Part shown: one piece after another, positions 18,065 through 26,329 of the stretch
Layout: each line of letters begins with the position of its first letter
Numbering within the stretch: the first letter of the stretch is position 1
Origin: Bacillus xiapuensis
Lineage (GTDB): Bacteria; Bacillota; Bacilli; Bacillales; Domibacillaceae
Length of the DNA: 64,000 bases
NCBI RefSeq assembly: GCF_002797355.1
Contig: NZ_KZ454939.1
Location: 1,955,828-2,019,827 of the forward strand
Direction of reading: 5' to 3'
Made by a program: the position numbers and the translations under genes
The notes under the pieces: model-generated
The model's database searches: none
Seen by the model: the letters and a program-made list of their open reading frames with translations, nothing else
What the model was told of the DNA's origin: nothing

Positions 18065-18604
18065 TTGTTTATTTCTCACGTGTTGGATTTAACCATGAAA
18101 AAGATGAAAGCACAATCAGCAAACATGCTGACATTGAGCAATTTATCTTTAGGTGGCTTTTCAATATTAATGACGCTAAAGGGAGAATATAACCTAGGAC
18201 TATTATTAATCTTTATCGCGGCTTTAGCCGATCGCTTTGATGGTATGGTCGCCCGCAAATTGAATATTGAGTCTGAGCTCGGCAAGCAGTTGGACTCCAT
18301 GTGTGATATCATTTCTTTCGGAGTAGCGCCCGCTCTGCTCTTATACAGCGGCATTCTTTCTCAGTTCGGCTCACCTGGAGCATTTTTCACCGTATTTTAT
18401 ATCGGCTGCGGCGCTTTGAGGCTCGCTCGATTTAATATAATGGAAAACAACGGCTACTTTCAAGGGCTGCCGATTACAGCAGCCGGCTGCTTGTTGACAC
18501 TGAGCTATTTAGCCATCCCTTACCTGCCGGATCAGTTATTTATGGTAATGATGATGTGCATGTCATTATTGATGATCAGTCCATTTAAATTAAAAAAGAT
18601 CTGA
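18065..18604 (+). CDS. pssA: CDP-diacylglycerol-serine O-phosphatidyltransferase PssA
   Basis: Transfers phosphatidate from CDP-diacylglycerol to serine. The CDP-alcohol phosphotransferase signature is complete (DRFDGMVARKLN, then G and D...D in GKQLDSMCD), and there are about five to six transmembrane helices in 179 aa. The TTG at 18065 has AAGGAG 11 bases upstream and no better start lies nearby. In B. subtilis psd and pssA lie near each other at another locus; here they form a divergent pair between sda and sigK. Confidence 0.94.
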   Translation: MFISHVLDLTMKKMKAQSANMLTLSNLSLGGFSILMTLKGEYNLGLLLIFIAALADRFDGMVARKLNIESELGKQLDSMCDIISFGVAPALLLYSGILSQFGSPGAFFTVFYIGCGALRLARFNIMENNGYFQGLPITAAGCLLTLSYLAIPYLPDQLFMVMMMCMSLLMISPFKLKKI

Positions 18605-18629
18605 ATGAAATTCTCGGATCTGCAGGCGT

Positions 18630-18665
18630 CCCCCTGTTGTTCACTGCGAAATGAACAGCAGGGGG
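18630..18665 (+). terminator. Terminator after pssA
   Basis: Long stem CCCCCTG-T-TGTTCA / TGAACA-G-CAGGGGG with an 8-base loop, followed by ATCTTT. The T tract is short, but the stem is strong and lies 26 bases after the stop codon. Confidence 0.65.
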
Positions 18666-18742
18666 ATCTTTAGCTTTTGAGGGGCGTTCCCTTAACTTTT
18701 AAAAACAGTCGGCAGCGGACAGGCAAAAAAGAAGCGTCTCCT

Positions 18743-18750
18743 TCATACAA
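18743..18750 (+). promoter_or_regulatory. Sigma-E/sigma-K type -10 element of sigK
   Basis: CATACAAT matches the -10 element shared by mother-cell sigma factors E and K and lies about 35 bases before the sigK start. The -35 partner is unclear. This fits the known control of sigK by sigma-E with SpoIIID and by its own product. Confidence 0.5.
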
Positions 18751-18786
18751 TTGAGACAATGGCGGATTTTTAAAGGAGGAGCTGAT

Positions 18787-19491
18787 ATGTTTGGCATACT
18801 TGCTGCATTGTCTTACCTGGCTAAGGAACTGCTCTTTTTTGTTTCTTATGTCAAAAACAACGCATTTCCCCAGCCATTATCAGCGGCCGAGGAAAAGAAA
18901 TATTTGGAACAGATGGCTCAAGGAGATCAGGAGGCCCGAAATAAATTAATCGAGCATAATCTCCGGCTGGTTGCCCATATCGTAAAAAAATTTGAAAATA
19001 CAGGAGAAGACGCGGAAGACCTTATTTCGATAGGCACCATCGGCTTAATCAAAGCCATTGAAAGCTATTCTGGGGGGAAAGGAACAAAACTGGCTACGTA
19101 TGCGGCCAGATGTATTGAAAATGAAATCCTCATGCATTTACGGGCGTTGAAAAAAACAAAAAAGGACATCTCCCTGCAAGATCCAATCGGCCACGATAAG
19201 GAAGGCAATGAAATCAATCTGCTTGACATTTTAAAATCCGAAGATGAAGATGTGCTCGATCACATTTTATTATCGATGGAGCTAAAGAAAGTGCTGAAAT
19301 TCCTGCGCGTGCTGGAAAAACGTGAGCAGGAAGTGATTGTCGCCCGCTTTGGGTTAAATCAAGACAAGGAAAAAACACAGCGCGAAATCGCGAAAGAATT
19401 GGGAATCTCCAGAAGCTATGTCTCCCGGATTGAAAAGCGCGCACTCATGAAAATGTTCCATGAATTTTATCGGGAAGAAAAAGGAAGCTAA
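18787..19491 (+). CDS. sigK: Sporulation sigma factor K precursor
   Basis: Late mother-cell sigma factor. The 234-aa product has the 20-residue hydrophobic pro-sequence ([20 protein letters not shown]) before YVKNN, the site processed by SpoIVFB in B. subtilis. Region 2 ([20 protein letters not shown]) and region 4 ([20 protein letters not shown]) are intact. In B. subtilis the gene is split by the skin element and rebuilt by recombination; here it is continuous. AAAGGAGG precedes the ATG at 18787. Confidence 0.97.
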   Translation: MFGILAALSYLAKELLFFVSYVKNNAFPQPLSAAEEKKYLEQMAQGDQEARNKLIEHNLRLVAHIVKKFENTGEDAEDLISIGTIGLIKAIESYSGGKGTKLATYAARCIENEILMHLRALKKTKKDISLQDPIGHDKEGNEINLLDILKSEDEDVLDHILLSMELKKVLKFLRVLEKREQEVIVARFGLNQDKEKTQREIAKELGISRSYVSRIEKRALMKMFHEFYREEKGS

Positions 19492-19524
19492 AGAGACGCA
19501 AAGTTTCCTGGGATTCCCAGACAT

Positions 19525-19560
19525 AAAAAATCCGGCGGAATCTTGATCCGCCGGATTTTC
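19525..19560. terminator. Terminator after sigK
   Basis: AAAATCCGGCGGA and TCCGCCGGATTTT form a 13-bp stem with a 7-base loop, with A and T runs on both sides. It can serve both sigK and the minus-strand small ORF that ends at 19571. Confidence 0.9.
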
Positions 19561-19570
19561 ATTCGTGCCT

Positions 19571-19642
19571 TTAGTCAATGGACACTGAGATCACTACACC
19601 AGTAAGCGTTGCAAGCAATAAACCCATAATCATCATGACCAT
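19571..19642 (-). CDS. Short hydrophobic peptide (23 aa), unrecognised
   Basis: An ATG at 19642 with GGGAG 8 bases upstream opens a 23-codon frame encoding one hydrophobic helix (MVMMIMGLLLATLTGVVISV, then SID). It ends next to the bidirectional terminator at 19525-19560 and lies about 95 bases downstream of structured element copy C in the same direction. Ribosome site, terminator and composition support a real membrane peptide. I recognise no family. A regulatory peptide or a toxin-like peptide is possible. Confidence 0.5.
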   Translation of the reverse strand: MVMMIMGLLLATLTGVVISVSID

Positions 19643-19735
19643 CTTTATCACTCCCAAAAACGTTGGTTACTATTAATGTACCACAATCCGCTCCATTTGT
19701 AGCATCCATCTCTCAAATCTTTCATAATTTATCGC

Positions 19736-19810
19736 CCACACATGCAGGCTGCCAAGGCGCTGCAAAAGGACAGCATATGGCGGAGTTAGCCCTTTGTGCC
19801 TCTTTTCCTC
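19736..19810 (-). repeat. Structured element copy C (partial), downstream of mtnN
   Basis: Read on the minus strand, this stretch has GCTGA..AAGAGG.ACAAAGG.CTAAC..CGC and later CTGCAT, the same order as copy B at 20716-20858. The outer stem is weaker (CAAAGG / CCTTG with a bulge) and the inner hairpin differs (GCTG / CAGC). The second half of the element is missing. It lies between mtnN and the 23-aa ORF, both on the minus strand. Confidence 0.5.
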
Positions 19811-19840
19811 AGCGAAGGCCGATGAGGTGAAAGCTTCACT

Positions 19841-20548
19841 TTATGCATTTGCAAGCTTTTCCACCATGCTCATAACCAAATTGGCGGAGTGAAGCGCAGC
19901 TTTCGGTAAAAACTGCTCAAATGAAAGATCAGATTCCTTTCCGGCAATATCAGATAGCGAACGAATCACCACAAACGGCGTGCCAAATTGATAAGCCACT
20001 TGCGCGATAGCAGCTGCTTCCATCTCCACCGCCTGCAGATCCGCAAATTTCGCCGCGACGTACTGGACCCTCTCTGGATCGCTCATAAAGGAGTCTCCTG
20101 TCGCAATTAAACCTTTCATAACTTGGATACCTTCCTCCTCTTTTGCACTATCCTCGGCTAATTGCAGCAGCCTTTGATCAGCTTTAAAGGATGGCGGCAT
20201 TTGAGGAACTTGTCCGTACTCATATCCGAAAGCCGTAGCATCTACATCATGATGACGCACCTCCGTGGAAATGACCACATCTCCAACATTCAGCTCGGGA
20301 TTCAGTCCGCCGGCAGAACCCGTATTAATAACCACATCGGGTTGAAAATGATGTAGCAAAATGGAAGTGGCCATAGCCGCATTCACCTTTCCGATACCGG
20401 AACGAAGTAAAATCACTTCCGTCCCTTTCATCGTCCCTTGCGTGTATTCACTGTTGGCAATCATCTCGGCGCGGGGGCTGTCAAGATGATCACGCAAAAT
20501 CGTTACTTCTTCTTCCATTGCTCCTATAATAGCTACTTTCATCGTCAT
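19841..20548 (-). CDS. mtnN: 5'-methylthioadenosine/S-adenosylhomocysteine nucleosidase
   Basis: Cleaves MTA and SAH to adenine and the thioribose or S-ribosyl product, in the methionine salvage and activated-methyl cycles. Motifs: [10 protein letters not shown] at the start (catalytic Glu), [16 protein letters not shown] and [12 protein letters not shown]. Length is 235 aa. GGAGG lies 6 bases before the ATG at 20548, so I keep this start over the one two codons later. In B. subtilis it is clustered with cysteine-biosynthesis genes, which are absent here. Confidence 0.95.
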   Translation of the reverse strand: MTMKVAIIGAMEEEVTILRDHLDSPRAEMIANSEYTQGTMKGTEVILLRSGIGKVNAAMATSILLHHFQPDVVINTGSAGGLNPELNVGDVVISTEVRHHDVDATAFGYEYGQVPQMPPSFKADQRLLQLAEDSAKEEEGIQVMKGLIATGDSFMSDPERVQYVAAKFADLQAVEMEAAAIAQVAYQFGTPFVVIRSLSDIAGKESDLSFEQFLPKAALHSANLVMSMVEKLANA

Positions 20549-20715
20549 TTATATCCTCCGTTTCCTCTCCAAGCGGCAATCAGTTTAAACCGCTTCTTTC
20601 TCTGCTATCAATCGCGAAATGTTCTATTGAAAAAGTTCCACCCCATTTTAGCATTTTTTCTGCAGAATTGCTTGCCAGCCCTTCCTTTTTTCCTGTATAC
20701 ATAAAGGGAACCTTC

Positions 20716-20858
20716 AAACAGCGGGGGGGCTTTCATCCCCAATGCTGACAAGAGGAACAAAGGCTAACATCGCAACGTTCGGTTGCCGCACCTTTGTCAC
20801 CTGCATCACACAAGATGCCCCGCTTAAAGAGGGCGTCCTAGGGCATCTTGCGGGCAGG
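20716..20858 (+). repeat. Structured element copy B, in the leader of yrzA
   Basis: Begins AAACAGCGGGG, as does copy A. The core stem is ACAAAGG (20757-20763) / CCTTTGT (20791-20797) around the hairpin GCAAC-GTTCG-GTTGC (20772-20786). Then CCTGC (20800-20804) pairs with GCAGG (20854-20858), enclosing a 9-bp hairpin AAGATGCCC / GGGCATCTT (20812-20849). GCATC at 20803 could also pair with GATGC at 20814, giving an alternative fold. The rest of the 344-base gap before yrzA (20549-20715) shows nothing else recognisable. Confidence 0.7.
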
Positions 20859-20892
20859 ATAAAAAGAAAAATTTAACGAAAGAAGTGGTGGC

Positions 20893-21099
20893 ATGCAAAT
20901 TCATCTGGATTATATCGAGGATAAGATTGAATTTTTCGAAGCGAAAGACCTGGCTTCTCTGGAAAAGAAAATTTCTGATAAAATTGAACAGAACCAAGCC
21001 ATTATGCTGAACGTCCATTCCGTTTCGCATCAAATGCAGATCGATGGAGAGGGGCGAAAGCATTACTCGGCCGTCGTCCACTTTAAAGCCAAAAAATAA
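20893..21099 (+). CDS. yrzA: YrzA-like DUF2536 protein
   Basis: A 68-residue acidic protein (contains LDYIEDKIEFFEAKDL and HSVSHQMQ). Its sequence and its position beside mtnN and yrrS match YrzA of Bacillus (DUF2536), which has no assigned function. The ribosome site before the ATG at 20893 is GGTGG, close to the start. It is preceded by structured element copy B and followed directly by a strong terminator, so it is a single-gene transcript. Confidence 0.85.
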   Translation: MQIHLDYIEDKIEFFEAKDLASLEKKISDKIEQNQAIMLNVHSVSHQMQIDGEGRKHYSAVVHFKAKK

Positions 21100-21146
21100 A
21101 AGGCCGTCCAATCAGCCGATGATTCGGCGATTGGACGGCCCTTTTC
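21098..21146. terminator. Bidirectional terminator between yrzA and yrrS
   Basis: GGCCGTCCAATC / GATTGGACGGCC form a 12-bp stem extended by an inner GCCGA/TCGGC pairing, flanked by AAAA and TTTT. It serves the convergent yrzA and yrrS genes. Confidence 0.92.
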
Positions 21147-21201
21147 ACGTATATAGAAGCCAGATATGCGCAGTTTCCAGCTTGCCCTATTGGAAACAGC
21201 C

Positions 21202-21867
21202 TTACCACTGACCCTTATCATTTTGTTCAAGCTTTTGCACTTTTTCCGGTTTCCAGCCTTCACCGTCCACCCATGTTAAATGTACGCGATAAGCCTCTGA
21301 TGAATTGCTTTTCGGGGATACCGTACCAATAGCAGCGTTCGGTCCTTGCCCTTTCACAAACCAAACCGTCATTTCACTGTTTGGAATGCCCGTAGCATAA
21401 GATAAGGCGTCGAGCTTCTCCTGCCAGTCAACGGAGTTGCTGTCGAAGGAAGAAACGTGTTCACCTGTCTGGCTTGTGCCGATTCCTTTCCAATTAGGAT
21501 CGATGATCTCCTTTTCCACATTCGGCTCAGAGCTTTCTTTCACGACCTTCTCTTGCTTGTCCTCTTTTTCTTTATCTTTTTCTTTATCCTTCTCTTTCTC
21601 ATCCGCTTCCTCATCTGCATTCTTCATTTCTTCTTCAGATGAGTCAGCAGCTTCATTGTTTTTATTCTCTTCGGTGTTATAGGCGGCCGTTTCTTCTTTT
21701 GCTGGGCTTTTTTCTTCCGGTTTCTTTGCCTCTTCGTTATTTCCGCCAGAAAAAATAGTAAACGCCACAACAACAATTAAAAGAACAACGACTGCAATAG
21801 CCGTATTTAATACACGATTCGTTTTTCGCCGTTTCGATTTTCTTTCTGTCCGAGTCGGCTGAGCCAT
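21202..21867 (-). CDS. yrrS: YrrS-like DUF1510 membrane protein
   Basis: A basic N-terminus (RKSKRRKTNRVLN), a single transmembrane helix (about residues 21-41), a long Glu/Lys/Asp-rich linker with KEKDKEKDKEKE-type repeats (about 45-115) and a C-terminal globular domain of about 90 residues (DUF1510). In B. subtilis yrrS follows pbpI and is linked to sporulation-stage wall synthesis; pbpI is not found here, and greA lies directly upstream. Length 221 aa. Confidence 0.85.
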   Translation of the reverse strand: MAQPTRTERKSKRRKTNRVLNTAIAVVVLLIVVVAFTIFSGGNNEEAKKPEEKSPAKEETAAYNTEENKNNEAADSSEEEMKNADEEADEKEKDKEKDKEKEDKQEKVVKESSEPNVEKEIIDPNWKGIGTSQTGEHVSSFDSNSVDWQEKLDALSYATGIPNSEMTVWFVKGQGPNAAIGTVSPKSNSSEAYRVHLTWVDGEGWKPEKVQKLEQNDKGQW

Positions 21868-21942
21868 GGTTCTTCTCTCCTCTCTGTTACATCATTCAAT
21901 ATTTTATCATGTCTTCACATGAACATGAAGCCATTTGACATG

Positions 21943-21978
21943 AAAAAAGCGCTAAAGGCCTATTCCTTTAGCGCTTTT
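21943..21978 (-). terminator. Terminator after greA
   Basis: An 11-bp stem (AGCGCTAAAGG / CCTTTAGCGCT), with T/A runs on both sides, 10 bases after the greA stop codon. Confidence 0.88.
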
Positions 21979-21988
21979 GCCAAACGAG

Positions 21989-22465
21989 TTAGTTAATGGA
22001 AACAATTTTCACAGACATTTCTCCGCCAGGTGTATTTACACTGACTTCATCACCGACTTTTTTACCGATCAGACTTTTGGCAATCGGTGAGTCATTGGAA
22101 ATTTTCCCTTCAAATGGATCGGCCTCAGCGCTTCCGACGATCGTATAGCTTTCTTCTTCGCCGTCAGGCAGTTCAATGAATGAAACCGTTTTCCCCAAAG
22201 AAACCACATCGGGATCCATGGCTTCTTCATCAATTATTTTTGCGTTTCGGATCATGGTTTCAATTGTACCGATGCGCCCTTCTACAAACGCTTGTTCTTC
22301 TTTCGCTGAATCGTACTCGGAATTCTCGGATAAGTCGCCGAAGCTGCGGGCGATCTTAATTCTTTCTACAACTTCTTTTCGTTTGACTGTTTTTAAATAT
22401 TCCAGCTCTTCTTGTAATTTTGCTTTCCCTTCTTCTGTCATCGGGTATACTTTTTCTATTGACAA
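21989..22465 (-). CDS. greA: Transcription elongation factor GreA
   Basis: Stimulates cleavage of backtracked RNA by RNA polymerase. The 158-aa product has the N-terminal coiled coil (residues about 8-75) with the conserved [18 protein letters not shown], and the FKBP-like C-terminal domain ([17 protein letters not shown]). I start at the TTG at 22465 ([14 protein letters not shown]): it matches the family N-terminus and has AAGGGAC and AGGAG upstream. Longer frames extend into intergenic DNA. Confidence 0.96.
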   Translation of the reverse strand: MSIEKVYPMTEEGKAKLQEELEYLKTVKRKEVVERIKIARSFGDLSENSEYDSAKEEQAFVEGRIGTIETMIRNAKIIDEEAMDPDVVSLGKTVSFIELPDGEEESYTIVGSAEADPFEGKISNDSPIAKSLIGKKVGDEVSVNTPGGEMSVKIVSIN

Positions 22466-22529
22466 GTCCCTTCCACTCCTTTTCACATCTCGCTGCCCAT
22501 GAATTGATGGCAAGAGTCCATTTAAACAT

Positions 22530-22559
22530 GAGCAGGCTGCCCCACAAAAGGGCCTGCTC
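22530..22559 (-). terminator. Hairpin between udk and greA
   Basis: GAGCAGGC / GCCTGCTC, an 8-bp stem with a 14-base loop that lies upstream of greA. There is no T tract, so it may be part of the greA leader rather than a terminator. Confidence 0.4.
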
Positions 22560-22664
22560 TCGACCTCATTATATTGTGAAAGCAACATTCGTGTATAATG
22601 TTAACCCTTTATTATAGAGACAGCCTTTGTTTCTTTAAGATTATGTCTGTTTCATAAAAAGATA

Positions 22665-23300
22665 CTATAAAATGGCTTTTTGTTCAAGAATTGTTTGGAT
22701 TTTCGTAATCACCAAGTCAATGGCCACATGATTTTGTCCCCCTTCAGGGATGATAATGTCGGCGTAGCGCTTAGTTGGCTCAATAAACTGGTTATGCATC
22801 GGCCGCACGACATGAATGTACTGATCAATAACCGATTCAAAAGTGCGACCCCGCTCTTTCATATCGCGGTACATGCGCCGGATAATCCGCAGGTCGGCAT
22901 CCGTGTCGACAAACAGTTTAATATCCATCAAGTCGCGCAGGCGCTCATCTTCAAGTACTAAAATTCCTTCAAGAATGATGACATCTTTCGGCTCCATGCG
23001 GATCGTTTTTTTCGAGCGCGTATGCTCCTTATAATCATAAACAGGCTTGTCTATTGCTTCGTAGCGCAGCAGCTTGTTTAGATGCTCGATTAATAAATCG
23101 TTATCGAAAGCAAAAGGATGATCATAGTTTGTTTTCAAACGTTCTTCAAAAGACAAATGACTTTGATCTTTGTAGTAATAATCCTGTTCAATAATCATGA
23201 TCGAGTGCCCTTTAAAAAATTCGTCGATCGCTCTGGTTACACTTGTTTTTCCGGAACCGGAGCCGCCGGTTACTCCAATGACAACTGGCTTTTGTTTCAT
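22665..23300 (-). CDS. udk: Uridine kinase Udk
   Basis: Phosphorylates uridine and cytidine in pyrimidine salvage. The Walker A motif is [12 protein letters not shown] at residues about 8-19, with [16 protein letters not shown] and [11 protein letters not shown] following in the family order. Length 211 aa is normal. It lies five bases after yrrO and is followed by greA, as in B. subtilis. Confidence 0.96.
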   Translation of the reverse strand: MKQKPVVIGVTGGSGSGKTSVTRAIDEFFKGHSIMIIEQDYYYKDQSHLSFEERLKTNYDHPFAFDNDLLIEHLNKLLRYEAIDKPVYDYKEHTRSKKTIRMEPKDVIILEGILVLEDERLRDLMDIKLFVDTDADLRIIRRMYRDMKERGRTFESVIDQYIHVVRPMHNQFIEPTKRYADIIIPEGGQNHVAIDLVITKIQTILEQKAIL

Positions 23301-23305
23301 CTGAC

Positions 23306-24580
23306 TTACTCAAGCCCCTTTCGCATCATGTTGTTTGGATAAACGGGCTGAGCGGCCTTAAAGCGGACAATTTGCAAAGGATGGCGCGCAGCGTCCAGCT
23401 CATTTCCTTCTTCATCCCATATTTTATCAATGACTTGAGTAAAATTCTCAATTTCAGGTCCGAAAAACTCCACTTCATCACCGGGACGGAAGAAGTTGCG
23501 CTGCTGCAGCGTAATCATTTGTGTATCTTCCTCATAGTCTAGGACAAGGCCGACAAAATCATGGGTTGCCTTTTTCCCGTGCACGCCGAACAGCTGTTCA
23601 TTCGCACCCGGAATTCCTTCAAAAAAGGCAGGGGCAGCGGGACGGTTGGCGCATTTATCAAGCTCCTCTAGCCATTCCTTTTTCACTTGGAAATTTTTTG
23701 GATCCGCGCAATAAGCATCAATCACTTTACGGTACACACTCACAACAGTCGCAACATAGTGAATAGATTTCATCCGGCCTTCGATTTTCAAGCTGTCAAT
23801 GCCCAGTTCGATCATTTTCGGAATGGACTCCACCAGCTTTAAATCTTTCGGGCTCATGGCGAAAGGGGAATCCTTTTCAGAAAACAGCGGGCGTTCTTCT
23901 TTATCTTCCAGAGAGTAAAGATCATAATCCCAGCGGCATGACTGGCAGCAGCCTCCGCGGTTGGAATCCCGTGCGGTCATATGGTTGCTCAATACACAGC
24001 GTCCGGAATAAGCAATACACATCGCGCCATGAATGAACGTTTCGATTTCTATGTCCACTTTTTCTTTCATTTCACGGATTTCTTCCCCCGTAGTTTCACG
24101 GGCAAGCACGACCCGATTGAGCCCCTCTTCCTTCCAATATTGAACGGCCCGCCAGTTCGTTAAAGATTGCTGTGTGCTTAAATGAATTTCCACTTTCGGA
24201 GCTACGCGCCGGCACGTTTCAATTATTAAAGGATCCGCAACGATAATTCCTGTAATTCCTGCTTCCTGCAGACCCCGCAAATACTCTTCCAAACCGTCAA
24301 TATTTTCGTTATGCGCATAGATGTTCGTTGTGACATAAATTTTGGCACCGTATTTCTTGGCAAACTCAACGCCTTCCTTCATTTCTTCAAACGTAAAATT
24401 TCCGGCATTTGAGCGCAGGCCATATTCCTGACCGCCAATATAGACAGCGTCCGCTCCATAATGGACGGCAATCTTCAGCTTTTCAAGCGTTCCGGCTGGA
24501 GCAAGCAGCTCAGGCTTCTTCACAATGATCCGCTTGCCATCAACGATTTTTGATATCTTATCATTTATGATCGCTTCCAT
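23306..24580 (-). CDS. yrrO: tRNA U34 hydroxylation protein TrhP2 (peptidase U32 family, YrrO)
   Basis: YrrN and YrrO (TrhP1, TrhP2) act in prephenate-dependent hydroxylation of U34 in tRNA (ho5U), which the methyltransferase YrrM then converts to mo5U. The 424-aa product shows the U32 TIM-barrel start ([15 protein letters not shown]), [18 protein letters not shown] and the Cys cluster GGCCQSCRW, plus the C-terminal beta domain. It forms an operon with yrrM, yrrN, udk and greA. Confidence 0.92.
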   Translation of the reverse strand: MEAIINDKISKIVDGKRIIVKKPELLAPAGTLEKLKIAVHYGADAVYIGGQEYGLRSNAGNFTFEEMKEGVEFAKKYGAKIYVTTNIYAHNENIDGLEEYLRGLQEAGITGIIVADPLIIETCRRVAPKVEIHLSTQQSLTNWRAVQYWKEEGLNRVVLARETTGEEIREMKEKVDIEIETFIHGAMCIAYSGRCVLSNHMTARDSNRGGCCQSCRWDYDLYSLEDKEERPLFSEKDSPFAMSPKDLKLVESIPKMIELGIDSLKIEGRMKSIHYVATVVSVYRKVIDAYCADPKNFQVKKEWLEELDKCANRPAAPAFFEGIPGANEQLFGVHGKKATHDFVGLVLDYEEDTQMITLQQRNFFRPGDEVEFFGPEIENFTQVIDKIWDEEGNELDAARHPLQIVRFKAAQPVYPNNMMRKGLE

Positions 24581-24597
24581 GATGGGGTTCCTCCTTT

Positions 24598-25527
24598 TTA
24601 ATAAACTGTCTCTTTAAAGAAAAAGCCTGTATCCAACGGACGGTTTTCCGGTTGAATAGCTTGAATTTTCTCCAACAGCTCCTCTTTCATTTCTTCGTAT
24701 TTATCGGGATCGTCCGCGCATAAGTCAATTGCCTGACGGTAAATTTTGGTTACCTCAAGAATATAGTCCGGTGATTTCAGTACACCATCGATTTTGAAGC
24801 TGTCAATCCCCGCTTCCACTAATTCTTGAAGCTCATCAATGATGCAAATATCATTTGGGCTCATAATATGCGTTCCATTCTGATCCTCAAAAATAGGATA
24901 CTTATTTCCGCGCTCTTGATCATGGAGAAACATATTTCTAGCTTCTTCGTGATTTTCGATTTTCATCGTTTGCCCAAGGTACTCAAAGTAATGGCCGAGA
25001 AGCGGCCGCTTCGACTGGAACATGCACGTCATGCCATGCACCTGCACTTCGATTGCAACTTCCGCGTTCTCTTTCGTTTCAATTACAGCGTCCATGTTCA
25101 GTTCACGGGCTAGCACGGCACGCACTGCTCCTCTTTTTCCCCAATAATTGCATGTAAAGTAATTGGTTGCCGTCGTCTCCGTATTCCAATGCAGAGGCAT
25201 GCCGAGAGCGGATTGACGGACCGCCATTAGCACAGCTGGATCGCCAAAGATAATCGCATCACAGTCAGCCTCTTTCAGAAATGCCACATAATCATCCAGT
25301 TCATTGGCCAAATCATTATGAAAAAGAGCGTTCATCGCCACATAAACCTTTTTACCTTCTGAGTGAGCAAGCTCGATTGCCTTTTTTACCTCCTGCCGAT
25401 CAAACTCTCCTGCAAGGCGCAAACCGTAGCGCTGCTCACCAATCACAAACGCATCGGCCCCCGCTTTTGCCAATGGCAAAATATCATCGACAGCTGTCGG
25501 CGTTACGAGTAATTCTGGTTTGTTCAT
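24598..25527 (-). CDS. yrrN: tRNA U34 hydroxylation protein TrhP1 (peptidase U32 family, YrrN)
   Basis: Shorter U32-family partner of YrrO, without the C-terminal extension. It has HGMTCMFQSKRPLLGHYF in place of the Cys-rich segment of TrhP2. I start at the ATG at 25527 (309 aa). Its ribosome site, AGGTGG, is formed by the last codons of yrrM, so the two genes should be translationally coupled. Confidence 0.9.
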   Translation of the reverse strand: MNKPELLVTPTAVDDILPLAKAGADAFVIGEQRYGLRLAGEFDRQEVKKAIELAHSEGKKVYVAMNALFHNDLANELDDYVAFLKEADCDAIIFGDPAVLMAVRQSALGMPLHWNTETTATNYFTCNYWGKRGAVRAVLARELNMDAVIETKENAEVAIEVQVHGMTCMFQSKRPLLGHYFEYLGQTMKIENHEEARNMFLHDQERGNKYPIFEDQNGTHIMSPNDICIIDELQELVEAGIDSFKIDGVLKSPDYILEVTKIYRQAIDLCADDPDKYEEMKEELLEKIQAIQPENRPLDTGFFFKETVY

Positions 25528-25528
25528 C

Positions 25529-26173
25529 TTATTCGCCACCTTTTTTCAGGCTGACCGCCAGCCCGTCACCAACCGGAAGAATTGCCGTGTGGTAGCTGGG
25601 ATGGCTCATCAGCCATTCATTATATTTCTTTATTTTTTTCACTAGATTTCTCGTGCGTTTCGTTTGGATTAATTCATCCGCCACGTAGCCTTTGAATAAG
25701 ACATTATCGGTATACACAGTGCCGTTTGCAGTCAAAAAAGCGGAATAGCTTTCAAAAAACTTGGTGTATTGCCCCTTCGCTGCATCAATAAAGATCGCAT
25801 CATAAGGACCTGCTTTTCCCACCTTATCGACCTGCTCAAGAGCGTCGCCATAGAAAACACGGATGCGGCTGCCTGCATTGGAGCGCTGGATAAAATCAAG
25901 CGCTTTTTTGTACCGCTCTGCATCGCGCTCGATGGTAATTATTTCGGCCTCCGGCAAAGCCTCGGACATCCGCAGTGCAGAATAGCCTATGGCAGTGCCA
26001 ATTTCAAGAATTTTCTTAGGCTTTTGAATGCGAAGCAATTGCAGCAAAGCTTCGATCCCGACTGCCTCCATAATGGGCACCCGATGCTCCCTGGCATATG
26101 CCTCCATCTCATGAAGCAGTTCTGTCCTTTTATGAATTAACGATTCTATATAATGATGGATTTTATCGTCCAT
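25529..26173 (-). CDS. trmR: tRNA 5-hydroxyuridine methyltransferase TrmR (YrrM)
   Basis: O-methyltransferase family 3 protein (214 aa). Its SAM-binding motif is KKILEIGTAIGYSALRM, followed by IITIERDAERYKKAL and DAIFIDAAKGQYTKF (metal-site Asp). B. subtilis YrrM methylates ho5U34 of tRNA to mo5U34, and the adjacent yrrN-yrrO encode the enzymes that make the substrate. AAGGGG lies 7 bases before the ATG. Confidence 0.92.
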   Translation of the reverse strand: MDDKIHHYIESLIHKRTELLHEMEAYAREHRVPIMEAVGIEALLQLLRIQKPKKILEIGTAIGYSALRMSEALPEAEIITIERDAERYKKALDFIQRSNAGSRIRVFYGDALEQVDKVGKAGPYDAIFIDAAKGQYTKFFESYSAFLTANGTVYTDNVLFKGYVADELIQTKRTRNLVKKIKKYNEWLMSHPSYHTAILPVGDGLAVSLKKGGE

Positions 26174-26301
26174 TTTGATCCCCTTTTCTAAAAAGGCTTA
26201 AACAAGAAAAAGAAGAAAGCCCGTTAGCTTTCCGCCTTTTACATTATGATTAATCCAGTTGACTTCAAAAAAACACTTGAACTATTCTACCATAAAGAGA
26301 A

Positions 26302-26329
26302 GAGAAAAGCGATACTTCTCACTTTTCTC
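26302..26329 (-). terminator. Terminator after mltG
   Basis: GAGAAAAG / CTTTTCTC stem with a 12-base loop, followed by TTCTCTTT on the minus strand. The arm begins within the mltG stop codon. Confidence 0.6.
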
